From JACRLV01 sp045863555 (GTDB lineage: Bacteria; Planctomycetota; Phycisphaerae; UBA1845; Fen-1342): 64,000 nucleotides of DNA. Shown piece after piece: positions 41,885 through 50,164 of the stretch; the first letter of the stretch is position 1, and each line of letters opens with the position of its first letter. Location: contig BTUU01000001.1 of assembly GCA_045863555.1 (NCBI GenBank), positions 248,001 to 312,000 of the forward strand, read 5' to 3'. The notes under the pieces were generated by a model, which was not told the origin of the DNA, did not search any database, and saw only the letters and a program-made list of their open reading frames with translations. The translations under genes and the position numbers were made by a program.

Positions 41885-43480
41885 ATGTTTCAGACAGTTC
41901 CACTTCTTCTCGCCGAGGGCGCGACCGTCGGCTACGTGCTGGCCGCGACGCTCGGAATCGGAGTCGGCGGTGCAGCGGCCTGGTTCTTTCTTCGGACCAA
42001 GTTCCGCGCCCTCTACGACACGCAGAAAGCGGACATCGAGCGCCAGCGCTCCGAGTCCCTCGCCCGCCGCGATGAGATCATCCGCGACGCCGAGGTCGAG
42101 GCGCAGAAAAAGCTCATCGGCGTCATGGAGCGCTTCGAAAAGGAGACCGCCGAGACCCGCGAAGAGCTGAAGAACCTTGAGCGGCGCCTCTCCAAGCGCG
42201 AGGACGGCATCGACAAGAAGATGGACGTCCTCAACACCAAGGAACGCAAGATCGAGGAAGCCGAGCAGCGCATCGCCGGCGTCGAGAAGGAGATCGCCGA
42301 GCGCCGCACGCAGATCAACCAGCTTCTCGCCGACCAGCGCGAGGAACTCCTCCGCATCGCCCGCCTGACCCCCGACGAGGCCAAGGCGATCGCCCTGAAA
42401 CGCATCGAGGGTGAGCTGGAGCGCGAAGCCGGCCAGCTCGTCGAAAAGATCCTCACCGAGGCCCAGGAGGGGGCCCGCGAACGCGCCCGCCAGATCACCA
42501 TCGACGCCATCCAGCGCTATGCCGCCGAGCACACCTGCGAAACCACCGTCGCCACGGTCGACGTGCCCAACGACGAGATGAAGGGCCGCATCATCGGCCG
42601 CGAAGGCCGGAATATCCGCGCCTTCGAGAAGGCCACCGGCGCGACCGTCGTCGTCGACGACACCCCCGGCGTCGTCACCGTCAGCGTCTTCGACCCCGTC
42701 CGCAAGGAGGTCGCCCGCCTCACGCTCGAACGGCTCATCAAGGATGGCCGCATCCACCCGACCCGCATCGAGGAACTCGTCGCCGAGTGCGAGAAGGAGA
42801 TCGAGACTAAGATCGTCGAATACGGAAAGCAGGGCGTCCTCGACGCGAACGTCCACGGCCTGAACAAGAAGCTCGTCGATATGCTCGGCCGGCTCCATTA
42901 CCGCACCAGCTACGGCCAGAATGTCCTCCAGCACTCGATCGAGGTTGCGCACCTCTGCGGCGTCATGGCCGACGAACTCCGGCTCGACGGCGCGCTCGCC
43001 CGCCGATGCGGCCTGCTGCACGACATCGGCAAGGCGATCGACTCGACGCAGGAAGGCACGCACACGCAGCTCGGCGCAGAGTTCGTCCGCAAATTCAACG
43101 AGCACGCGGCCGTCGTCAACGCCGTCGAGGGCCACCACGGCGATGTCCCGATCACCAGCCCCTACACGACGCTCGTCATGGCCGCGGACGCGATCAGCGC
43201 CTCACGCCCCGGCGGCCGCCGCGAGTCGCTGGAGCGCTACATCAAGCGGCTCCAGGAACTCGAGGGCATCGCCACGGGCTTCGAGGGCGTGCGCCAGGCC
43301 TACGCGGTCGAAGCCGGCCGCGAAATCCGCGTCATCGTCGACGCGGTCCGCGTGGACGACCGCTCCTCGCTGAAGCTCGCGCGGGACATCGCCAAGAAGA
43401 TCGAAGAGTCGATGACGTACCCGGGCGAGATCAAGGTGACGGTCCTGCGCGAAATCCGTGCGGTGGAGTACGCCCGCTAA
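41885..43480 (+). CDS. rny: ribonuclease Y
   Basis: The product has 531 residues, the normal length. An N-terminal membrane anchor (VGYVLAATLGIGVGGAAAWF) leads to a long coiled coil (about 40-200), a KH domain (GRIIGREGRNIR, 234-245) and the HD domain (LLHDIGKAIDST, His379-Asp380, with a further HH in EGHHGD). RNase Y starts mRNA decay at the membrane as part of a degradosome. All catalytic residues are present. No other RNA-decay gene is adjacent; REP-type repeats follow immediately downstream. Confidence 0.95.
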   Translation: MFQTVPLLLAEGATVGYVLAATLGIGVGGAAAWFFLRTKFRALYDTQKADIERQRSESLARRDEIIRDAEVEAQKKLIGVMERFEKETAETREELKNLERRLSKREDGIDKKMDVLNTKERKIEEAEQRIAGVEKEIAERRTQINQLLADQREELLRIARLTPDEAKAIALKRIEGELEREAGQLVEKILTEAQEGARERARQITIDAIQRYAAEHTCETTVATVDVPNDEMKGRIIGREGRNIRAFEKATGATVVVDDTPGVVTVSVFDPVRKEVARLTLERLIKDGRIHPTRIEELVAECEKEIETKIVEYGKQGVLDANVHGLNKKLVDMLGRLHYRTSYGQNVLQHSIEVAHLCGVMADELRLDGALARRCGLLHDIGKAIDSTQEGTHTQLGAEFVRKFNEHAAVVNAVEGHHGDVPITSPYTTLVMAADAISASRPGGRRESLERYIKRLQELEGIATGFEGVRQAYAVEAGREIRVIVDAVRVDDRSSLKLARDIAKKIEESMTYPGEIKVTVLREIRAVEYAR

Positions 43481-43510
43481 TCCGAACCCACCATGCAAGT
43501 GGTGCGGCAG
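43479..43510 (+). repeat. REP-type hairpin repeat, copy 1
   Basis: The 32 bases AATCCGAACCCACCA.. to ..GTGGTGCGGCAG contain a CCACCA/TGGTG hairpin and overlap the rny stop codon. The copy at 43627-43658 differs at one position. Confidence 0.75.
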
Positions 43511-43533
43511 CTGCTCGCGCGCATGCAAAATCC

Positions 43534-43554
43534 GAGCCCCGAAGCGCAAGCGAG
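43534..43554 (+). repeat. GAGCCCCGAAGCGCAAGCGAG repeat, first copy
   Basis: The core AAGCGCAAGCG occurs three times here, at 43534-43554, 43562-43579 and 43719-43738, each after GAGCCC(C). The spacing is irregular, so this is a dispersed REP-like family rather than a tandem array. Confidence 0.65.
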
Positions 43555-43561
43555 GAAATCA

Positions 43562-43579
43562 GAGCCCCAAGCGCAAGCG
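43562..43579 (+). repeat. same repeat, second copy
   Basis: This copy reads GAGCCCCAAGCGCAAGCG; it lacks the GA before the AAGCG core. Confidence 0.6.
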
Positions 43580-43626
43580 CGGGTCGAACTCAACGCGCAT
43601 GCGACGGATCAGCGAAAACCGAAGCG

Positions 43627-43658
43627 AATCCGAACCCACCACGCAAGTGGTGCGGCAG
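43627..43658 (+). repeat. REP-type hairpin repeat, copy 2
   Basis: This copy is identical to 43479-43510 except C for T at the 16th base, which lies in the hairpin loop. The stem is therefore conserved. Confidence 0.75.
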
Positions 43659-43718
43659 GCGCCAGAGCGGCCGCCACAGCCCGAGCCCGCCGCATGCGAG
43701 AGCAGCGAGGGTATTTCA

Positions 43719-43738
43719 GAGCCCGAAGCGCAAGCGAG
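43719..43738 (+). repeat. same repeat, third copy
   Basis: GAGCCCGAAGCGCAAGCGAG, close to the first copy but one C shorter. It lies 22 bases before a 15-bp inverted repeat. Confidence 0.6.
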
Positions 43739-43760
43739 AATCTAATCAGCGTACCGGTAG

Positions 43761-43822
43761 GCTGGGCTGAGCCCGCCAAAACGCGCCCATTCCCCGAATC
43801 GCTCAACCGGGCTCAGCCCAGC
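43761..43822. repeat. 15-bp perfect inverted repeat
   Basis: GCTGGGCTGAGCCCG (43761-43775) is inverted at 43808-43822 with a 32-base spacer. The right arm overlaps the last codons of the minus-strand membrane protein, so it may end that transcript or be part of the repeat family here. Confidence 0.6.
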
Positions 43823-44837
43823 TTTCGAGTAATGGCCGGCCTCGCCTTCTCTTTCGCGGCACCAGCGCGCGACGCACCGCTCGCCAGCCGAAACTCCGCG
43901 CCACCCTGCCTCCAAAATACGCCACGTAGAGAATCCACCCGGCCGCTGCGAGCATTGCGGCCTGCGGCATGGGCGGCGGACGCGTGTAGGGCGTTTCGAC
44001 GGGATTCGGAAGAACCACTCGAAGCAGCAGATGGAGCCCCAGCAGAACGCCAAAAATCACACTCATCCACAATATCGCCCTGACCGCAATTCTTGCGCGC
44101 CGCTCAAGAGAGCCGCTCTTCTTGCCCGCTGCGCGACCTCGCATCACGAGTCGAAGAATCTCAAAATCGTGCTTCCCGTCGACCGCTCCACTGAATCGCA
44201 CGCCCTTCGGAGGCTTGGGCCAGATGACCTCTCGAACTTGGGGCACCGGCGCGTCCGGCCACGGCTGCGTCAATTCCCGGCCGTCGTCGAGGTGCCAGGT
44301 AATACCTGAGGCCGAGGTCTTCAGCGCCAGCGCCTTGGGGCGTCTGCCGAATCGCCCGAGCGTCACGACGAGTAAAGGTCCGACGGTAGCAATCGCAAGG
44401 GCGATGCCGGCAAGTAGCCTGGAATTCCTCTCGATGTTCAGAATCGGCGTCCAACCGGACGGATCGTCTTCCATCAGCCAGCGGCCCAAGCCGAACTGCG
44501 CGCCGATTCCCAGGAGGGCGACGAACAGGATCATGCTGATCAACAACGCACGGTCACGTACGGGCAAGACTCTCCAGACTCGCTCGTATGTCCCATCGCG
44601 CAGTGCGCGGGAAAGCGCCCTCGTGCGCAGCCCGTCGATTGTGACGGAACCGACGCCGCGCAACCCGACGAGCCGCTCGGGAACGCCCGGATGGAGCAGC
44701 CGCGCCGCTTCGGTCGTCCGTAGTCGCGCCGCCGGCCCCGCGACGACCTGCCACGGGATCGTGACGCTGCTGCCGTCCGTGCACCGAACGACCGGGCCGG
44801 CGAGGCGGATGCCGACGAGCGTAATGGAGGCGTTCAT
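43803..44837 (-). CDS. membrane protein, paralog A of a tandem pair
   Basis: The product has 344 residues. The ATG (MNASITLVGIRLAGPVVRCT) overlaps the previous stop (ATGA). A small N-terminal domain with SVTIPWQVVAGPAARLR is followed by two membrane spans (LLISMILFVALLGIGAQFGL, LLAGIALAIATVGPLLVVTL), a cytoplasmic-looking domain, and two more spans near the C-terminus. It is clearly related to the upstream gene: VGIRLAGPVVR versus IGVRLSGLVVR, and LRDGTYERVW versus LRDGIHERVW. I recognise no family. Confidence 0.68.
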   Translation of the reverse strand: MNASITLVGIRLAGPVVRCTDGSSVTIPWQVVAGPAARLRTTEAARLLHPGVPERLVGLRGVGSVTIDGLRTRALSRALRDGTYERVWRVLPVRDRALLISMILFVALLGIGAQFGLGRWLMEDDPSGWTPILNIERNSRLLAGIALAIATVGPLLVVTLGRFGRRPKALALKTSASGITWHLDDGRELTQPWPDAPVPQVREVIWPKPPKGVRFSGAVDGKHDFEILRLVMRGRAAGKKSGSLERRARIAVRAILWMSVIFGVLLGLHLLLRVVLPNPVETPYTRPPPMPQAAMLAAAGWILYVAYFGGRVARSFGWRAVRRALVPRKRRRGRPLLESWAEPG

Positions 44838-45832
44838 CGCTTCGGCCTCGCGAACCGGCGATTGAAAATCTGGATGTACCGATGCAAACCGGCGGCGAAG
44901 ATGTTGACGAATGACATCAACACGAAGAACCACAGCCACATCGCCGTCGCCAGTTGGAGCAGTTCCGGCATTGTTGCCGGTTGGCCTCCACGACGGACGG
45001 GGCGGTCCGGCGCAAGTATCGACACAATGAGGATCAGCAATGCGATCCCAGTCGGGGCGATAAAAGCCCCAAGAAAGTGCTCCCACTTGCGCCATCGCGA
45101 GAGTTTCCAGGGTCGCTTCGGACCGAAAACAGACCGCGCCGCGCGCTTGAGCGCCATCCAGTCCCCGGACGGAGAAACGGAACCTGTGAGAACCAGCCCT
45201 TTCATCGGCCTGGATGCGTCGCGCTTGCTCGCGACGAGCTCCGCCCACGACTGAAACACCTCGCGCCCGTCCTCGACCACGTAAGTGACACCGGCGCTCG
45301 TCGTTCGAACGCCCACGATCGCCTTGCCGAAGCAACGGGCGACGCGCAGTGCGAGAGCGAGCACTGCCGTACTGCCAAGAAGCGCGATCGTTCCCATCCT
45401 CACGGCACCAACGGCAAAACTCCGGAGCTCTACCGCTTCGGGAGCGCCGGCGGCCATGGCGTTGAGATTCATGACAATATAGACATAGAGGCACACGAAG
45501 AGGATCGCGAACCCGGCCAGCGAAACGAGAAGAACGCGCCAGAGATTCATCGGGGGTTCGACCGACCAGACACGCTCGTGGATGCCGTCGCGGAGGTCGC
45601 GCGCGATTGCCCGTTGACGCAGCGCTTCCACGTTTTCGAGCCCGAGCCAATACTGGCCCCTGATCAAATCTGGAAGCGATGGAATCGCTTCCCGGACTGC
45701 CGGCGACACGCGAAGACGTCCGGGCAGCATACGTTCGGTGTATGCCCAGGGAATCAGCGACACATCGCCGCTGGCATCGCGAACCACGAGCCCCGAAAGG
45801 CGAACACCAATGACCCGCGCAGATCGGATCAT
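44834..45832 (-). CDS. membrane protein, paralog B of a tandem pair
   Basis: The product has 332 residues and has the same layout as its neighbour: N-terminal VSLIPWAYTERMLPGRLRVS domain, spans at about 100-120 (WRVLLVSLAGFAILFVCLYV) and 145-165, a soluble domain (GVRTTSAGVTYVVEDGREVF), and two C-terminal spans. The shared VTYxVEDGRE/ITWHLDDGRE strand suggests a PH-like or SH3-like domain. Gene duplication within an operon is the simplest origin. Function unknown. Confidence 0.68.
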   Translation of the reverse strand: MIRSARVIGVRLSGLVVRDASGDVSLIPWAYTERMLPGRLRVSPAVREAIPSLPDLIRGQYWLGLENVEALRQRAIARDLRDGIHERVWSVEPPMNLWRVLLVSLAGFAILFVCLYVYIVMNLNAMAAGAPEAVELRSFAVGAVRMGTIALLGSTAVLALALRVARCFGKAIVGVRTTSAGVTYVVEDGREVFQSWAELVASKRDASRPMKGLVLTGSVSPSGDWMALKRAARSVFGPKRPWKLSRWRKWEHFLGAFIAPTGIALLILIVSILAPDRPVRRGGQPATMPELLQLATAMWLWFFVLMSFVNIFAAGLHRYIQIFNRRFARPKR

Positions 45833-46264
45833 GCAGGTCAGTCTGCCGCATCGGCCGCGCCGACGCTACTACCAAAATCACGCCGATTTGGAACCAGATC
45901 GCGCTCGATGGGCCGGCCGATCATGCACAGCCGCGCGCGATGCCGCGCCGAGGCCCCAGAATCCGCCAGAAGACCGCAAATCGCGCCGGAATCGCCCGGT
46001 CGAGGCGGCGACGATCAGCAATGGTCGTCGGCGCGGCAGACTCCATCAGTGATCCGTCTGGAGCGTGAAACGATGCCCCCACATGTGTCTCAATCAACAA
46101 TCGCGCTACCGCCTTCGCCGCCGCCGACAACGGTCAATTCCGCCGAGGCGGACCGTCTGATAACGAAGGTGATCAACCCCGCGCGCAAAAATAACAAACG
46201 ATGATCACCTTCGGTCAGTTTGCTGGAAACGCGGTTTCGACGGCTCCAAACCCGACCAAGGTGA
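45833..46264. other. intergenic region with AAGGTGATCA motifs
   Basis: About 430 bases between two minus-strand genes. A 69-codon minus frame at 45921-46130 has no ribosome site or domain and I do not call it. The only structured content is the repeated AAGGTGATCA at its left end of the nucleotidyltransferase gene. Confidence 0.45.
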
Positions 46265-46267
46265 TCA
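46164..46267. repeat. three AAGGTGATCA boxes
   Basis: CGAAGGTGATCA (46164-46175) is inverted as TGATCACCTTCG (46202-46213), 26 bases apart, and AAGGTGATCA recurs at 46258-46267. The third copy overlaps the nucleotidyltransferase stop codon. This could be a terminator stem, an operator set, or a repeat remnant. Confidence 0.55.
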
Positions 46268-47863
46268 TCCCTGCACCGAATCCCGATTCACGCCGCGAAG
46301 GCGGATGCGCGCGACGAAGTCATCCAGTTCCCGACGCACCCCCGGAGCCTCCGGCAGCCGGCTCGCCTCCCGCGCCGCTTCGAGTTCCCGCGTCAGCCGC
46401 TCGATCTCGCCGCGGTGGAAATCAATAGCCGGCGCGTCCAGCTCGCCGTCCTCGCTGCCCTGCATCTTGCGGCCGATCAGCTCCTCGAGATACGGCAGCC
46501 GGAATTCGCCGTTGAGCCGGACGAGGTTCGCCTCCACTTCGCCCGTGCGCATCAGGTGGATGCCCGTCAGCAGCACGCGGAACGTATACAGCAGCGGCTT
46601 GACGCGGCGGTCCTTCTCAAAGAGCGACCACTGCGTGCGCGCAAAGCCGAGATAGTGATGAGCATGGTTCCGCGTGATGCACCCGCGGGCCAGCTCGCGC
46701 AGCTCGGCGTGCTCGGGCGTCGTATGGACGACCAGCGGCGACAGCAACTGCTCCAGAACGTACCCGTTGCGCTTGAGCATCAGCAGCGCGAACTTGCGCA
46801 CGTCATGCGTGACGAGATCCAGCTCAACGCCGTCGACGACCCACGACCGCTCGCGCGTCTCATCCTTAACATCGAGGCCCACGACCTCGCGCAGGCCGAG
46901 GACGTGAACGCCGCGAAGGTCATAATCCGAGTCCGCCGACGGAAAGCCGTAGAGGTGCGCCCCGCTGATCGTGGCGAAGAGCAGCGAATCGGCGATCGGC
47001 GCGACGACGCCGCGAAGGACGCCTGCTGCGGCCGAATCGATGCCGGCAATCTCGGCCGCGTTTTTCGACATTTTCCCCGGCGCACACGCTGCCGAGTCGC
47101 GCGGCGGGCATTGCACGGCATCCGTACGTTTCTGAGCATCAGCGGCCCGACTCGCAACCGGAGGGTGGTGCGTGCCTGCGCTGCAACCCGCCGCCATCCG
47201 CCGCGCCTTGAGCAGCAACCCCTCGGCCACAGTCCGGTCCGGCGTCTCCGGCAGCGGAGAGGTGGCAAAGGCCTCGTCAAACTCCCGCTCCAGCGCCAGC
47301 CGCCACTCCTCTACCTCGCCCCAGGGCCGGCCGCCGTCGCGAATCTCCAGCAGCCGCCCGCGATGCGGCCCGACATCGATGCACAGGTCGCCCGTGCGCG
47401 CGAGGTGGATCCCGGAGAGCAGCAGCCGCAGCAGGTGCATCGCGTGCTTCCATTTCACCTCGCTGGTCCGCGCCAGCCGGTTCGCCAGCCGTCGAAACTG
47501 GTCCTCCGCATATCCGCGAAACGCGCCGATGCTTCGCCTGGACAAAAACGCCCGCCGCTCCGCCCGCACCTCCTGTGCCAAGGGCGTCGCGTGCTCAACC
47601 AGCGGCGTGTAGAGGCACTCGATGATGTTCGGATTGCCCTGAAGCGCCAGCCGAAGGAACTTCTCGAACTCCCAGTAACACTCCTCCGTCTCCGGCCGCT
47701 CAATCTGCTCCGGCACGCCGTCAAGCGACCAGTGCATCTCCGCCGGCGGCAGATAGAACCCGCGGCAGTCGTGGTCGGAATCATCGGTCGCGAGACCATA
47801 CGCCCGCGAGCCGACGATGCAGCGGCAGAGGACAAAGGGCTGGAGATTCGCGAACGAGGTCAT
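46265..47863 (-). CDS. tandem-domain nucleotidyltransferase (COG3541-like)
   Basis: The product has 532 residues and contains two copies of a Pol-beta-type nucleotidyltransferase unit. Copy 1 has IVGSRAYGLATDDSDHD (16-32) and copy 2 has ISGAHLYGFPSADSDYDLRG (299-318); both keep the GSxAYG-like loop and DSDxD metal site. Each is followed by the same helical half (LLLSGIHLARTGD / LLTGIHLMRTGE). The linker (about 225-264, GCSAGTHHPPVASR) reads like translated intergenic DNA. Met265 has GGGG upstream (47071), so the second unit may also start alone. The gene overlaps the DUF5615 stop (ATGA). Substrate unknown; AMPylation or another NMP transfer is possible. Confidence 0.8.
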   Translation of the reverse strand: MTSFANLQPFVLCRCIVGSRAYGLATDDSDHDCRGFYLPPAEMHWSLDGVPEQIERPETEECYWEFEKFLRLALQGNPNIIECLYTPLVEHATPLAQEVRAERRAFLSRRSIGAFRGYAEDQFRRLANRLARTSEVKWKHAMHLLRLLLSGIHLARTGDLCIDVGPHRGRLLEIRDGGRPWGEVEEWRLALEREFDEAFATSPLPETPDRTVAEGLLLKARRMAAGCSAGTHHPPVASRAADAQKRTDAVQCPPRDSAACAPGKMSKNAAEIAGIDSAAAGVLRGVVAPIADSLLFATISGAHLYGFPSADSDYDLRGVHVLGLREVVGLDVKDETRERSWVVDGVELDLVTHDVRKFALLMLKRNGYVLEQLLSPLVVHTTPEHAELRELARGCITRNHAHHYLGFARTQWSLFEKDRRVKPLLYTFRVLLTGIHLMRTGEVEANLVRLNGEFRLPYLEELIGRKMQGSEDGELDAPAIDFHRGEIERLTRELEAAREASRLPEAPGVRRELDDFVARIRLRGVNRDSVQG

Positions 47864-48222
47864 TCGAAAGGCTCAATCGGCCGGACGCGAAGTCGTGAGG
47901 GAGACGCGATCACGAAGTTACCAGGTAGGTGAGGTTCGACTTGGGGCCACAAATTCGCGAACCAATGAACCAGTGCTTGGGTCCGCGCCGCACGCGGCCG
48001 AGCGAACAGAACTCCCGGAAGGCGAAGTCCGTGCCGGAAGACCATTTCGCCGAAATCGCGATCGAACGTGATCAGCACGCGCGCTTCCAGAATGGCCAGG
48101 GCTCCGACGGACTGATCGCTTGCGCCGGGATCGAGTTCCGCGATCCAGGCTACGTCGAGGGGCCGAGATCGGAGCCATTCAACGATGGCGTGATCGACGT
48201 TCTCGTCGGCAAGCAGTCTCAT
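47860..48222 (-). CDS. DUF5615 PIN-like protein, putative toxin
   Basis: The product has 120 residues. It opens with MRLLADENVDHAIVEWLRSR, the DUF5615 PIN-like signature with acidic residues in ADENVD, and has VLITFDRDFGEMVF as the second acidic site. PIN-fold members of this family are taken to be ribonuclease toxins or related to them. The gene overlaps the DUF433 stop by ATGA and is itself overlapped by the nucleotidyltransferase start. The toxin role is from family association, not demonstrated. Confidence 0.82.
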   Translation of the reverse strand: MRLLADENVDHAIVEWLRSRPLDVAWIAELDPGASDQSVGALAILEARVLITFDRDFGEMVFRHGLRLPGVLFARPRAARTQALVHWFANLWPQVEPHLPGNFVIASPSRLRVRPIEPFE

Positions 48223-48458
48223 TGCGGGGTGGACGGCAGGTCAATGAGCGTTTCACTGCTGAGGGCGGCCGCTGCGTACAGCTGCGCGGCGCGAATGTGC
48301 TCGCTTTTCAGGTGCGGAAACGAGTCGAGGAGTTCCTTTTCAGACCAACCGTCGCCGAGCCTCTCGAGGATCAGCTCCACGGAAATTCGTGTGCCCTTCG
48401 CGACGGGCTTGCCGCCCAGAACGCCGGGCTTTCGCTCGATCCAGAGTTTCCAATCCAT
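48219..48458 (-). CDS. DUF433 protein, putative antitoxin
   Basis: The product has 79 residues. IERKPGVLGGKPVAKGTRIS and VELILERLGDGWSEKELLDS form the DUF433 winged-helix/HTH fold typical of antitoxins paired with DUF5615. GAGGTGATCGC precedes the ATG, and TAGAAT (48482-48477, minus strand) is a plausible -10 box about 20 bases upstream. As first gene of a three-gene coupled operon it is likely an autoregulator. Confidence 0.85.
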   Translation of the reverse strand: MDWKLWIERKPGVLGGKPVAKGTRISVELILERLGDGWSEKELLDSFPHLKSEHIRAAQLYAAAALSSETLIDLPSTPQ

Positions 48459-48492
48459 GCGATCACCTCTTCTCTCATTCTATCGAAAATCG

Positions 48493-50091
48493 CTAGATTC
48501 CGAACTCCCTCCACCTCCGCGTCACCCGCTCGCGCACCTCGCCCGCCATCCGCAGTTCCTCCGGATACGCCCGCACCTGCCCCTCGCTCGCCAGCTTCCG
48601 CGTCGCGTCCCAGCCGATTTTGCTGCCGACGCCCATCGCGGGCGCTGCGTGGTCGAGGATGTCGAGCGGACCGTCGATGATCATGCAGTCGCGGCGCGGG
48701 TCGCAGTTCGCGAGCATGTGGAAGAGCACTTCCTGCTCGTTTTGCACGTCCACATCCTCGTCGACGACGACGATCATCTTCGTGAATGCCATCTGCCCCG
48801 CGCCCCAGATGCTGCTCATCACCCGCCGCGCCTGCCACGGATACTCCTTGCGGATCTTCACGAACGCACAGTTATGGAAACAGCCGAACATGGGCAGGTT
48901 GTAGTCGACAATGTCGGGAATGAGCATCTGAAGCATCGGCAGGAAGATCCGCTCCGTCGCCTTGCCGAGCCAGTAGTCCTCCTGCGGCGGCTTGCCCACG
49001 ATCGTCGTCGGGTAGATCGGATTCTTTCGGTGCGTGATCGCCGTCACGTGCAGCCGCGGGTAGAAGTCCGCCAGCGAGTAAAAGCCCGTGTGATCGCCGA
49101 ACGGGCCTTCGAGGATCGGCGGCTCGCTTGGGTCGATGTACCCCTCGACGACGATCTCCGCATTCGCGGGCACTTCGATCTGCGGCTGCGTCACGCACGG
49201 TACAAGTTCGATCGCGCCGCCGTTGAGGAATCCCGCGAACAGACACTCATCGATCCCCGGCGGCAGGGGGCATGTCGCTGCATAGGGCATCACCGACGGC
49301 CCGCCGAAGCTGATCGCGACCGGCATGCGGTCGTTCCGCTCCTGGTAGCGGCGGAAATGCCGCGCGCCGTCGTGGTGCATGTGCCAGTGCATCGCGGCGA
49401 GTTTGGGGCCGAAGATCTGCACGCGGTACATGCCGATGTTGCGGTCGCCCGTGTCGGGGTTCTTCGTGGAGACGTTGGTAAGCGTGAGGTAGCGGCCGGG
49501 AACGGTGCCCTCCCACGTTGGGTAGCGTGGATCATCACGGTCCAGTTCGCGCTTCTTGAACGGCACCGCCGTGATCGACCGCATCGCCAGCGCGTCCAGC
49601 ACGCCCATCGACGCGTAGGCCTCATCGGACACATGCGTCGAGACGTCGCCGTCCAGCGGCCAGCATTTGAGCGCCGGCAGCGCGGTCAGATCGGCGTCCT
49701 CGCGATGCACGACCTCCTGGCACGCTCCCCGGCGGACGATCTTCGGCGGCAGGCTGCCGAGCTGCGCGAGCTGGGGGATCTTCTTGAGCTTCTCCAGAAA
49801 CGTGGTCGGAATTTCCGGCTTGATGAGCGACTTCACGCGCTCCGCGATCTCGTCCAGCGAGTTCGCGCCGAGCGCCAGGCACATCCGCTCCTTCGTGCCG
49901 AATGTGTTGATGAGCACCGGTATCTGCGAGTCCTTGACGTTTTCAAACAGCAGCGCGGGGCCGCCGGCCTTCACGACGCGATCGTAGATTTCGGTGATTT
50001 CCAGGATCGGGTCGACGGGAGCCGCGATGCGTTTGAGCATCCGGCGCTCGGTCAGTTCGGCGACGAAGGTCTGTAGATCTGGCGCAGGCAC
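48493..50091 (-). CDS. UbiD-family decarboxylase
   Basis: The product has 532 residues, close to UbiD/menaquinone-biosynthesis decarboxylase length. RNIGMYRVQIFG holds the prFMN-binding Arg region, MHWHMHHDGARHF the metal/His segment, and EGYIDPSEPPILEGPFGDHT the Glu residues of the active site. UbiD enzymes need prenylated FMN made by UbiX, which is not in this window. The closest pathway roles are ubiquinone or futalosine-type menaquinone synthesis; in planctomycetes the latter is more likely. The gene is monocistronic, 34 bases upstream of the DUF433 gene. Confidence 0.88.
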   Translation of the reverse strand: MPAPDLQTFVAELTERRMLKRIAAPVDPILEITEIYDRVVKAGGPALLFENVKDSQIPVLINTFGTKERMCLALGANSLDEIAERVKSLIKPEIPTTFLEKLKKIPQLAQLGSLPPKIVRRGACQEVVHREDADLTALPALKCWPLDGDVSTHVSDEAYASMGVLDALAMRSITAVPFKKRELDRDDPRYPTWEGTVPGRYLTLTNVSTKNPDTGDRNIGMYRVQIFGPKLAAMHWHMHHDGARHFRRYQERNDRMPVAISFGGPSVMPYAATCPLPPGIDECLFAGFLNGGAIELVPCVTQPQIEVPANAEIVVEGYIDPSEPPILEGPFGDHTGFYSLADFYPRLHVTAITHRKNPIYPTTIVGKPPQEDYWLGKATERIFLPMLQMLIPDIVDYNLPMFGCFHNCAFVKIRKEYPWQARRVMSSIWGAGQMAFTKMIVVVDEDVDVQNEQEVLFHMLANCDPRRDCMIIDGPLDILDHAAPAMGVGSKIGWDATRKLASEGQVRAYPEELRMAGEVRERVTRRWREFGI

Positions 50092-50164
50092 GCGAGGCTC
50101 CTTGCAGTCGGGAATCGATGCTTCGAGAGCGAGAGTATAGGCCGGTCGCGGCCGACCGCGCGCT

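Noticed and set aside
43803..45881. Single 692-codon minus-strand gene covering the membrane-protein pair
   Set aside because: The upstream part is antisense-like Arg/Ser-rich sequence overlapping the well-formed 44834-45832 gene; ATGA overlap marks the true start at 44837.
45921..46130. 69-codon minus-strand gene
   Set aside because: No ribosome site, no recognisable domain and Arg/Ala-rich composition typical of a GC-rich shadow frame.
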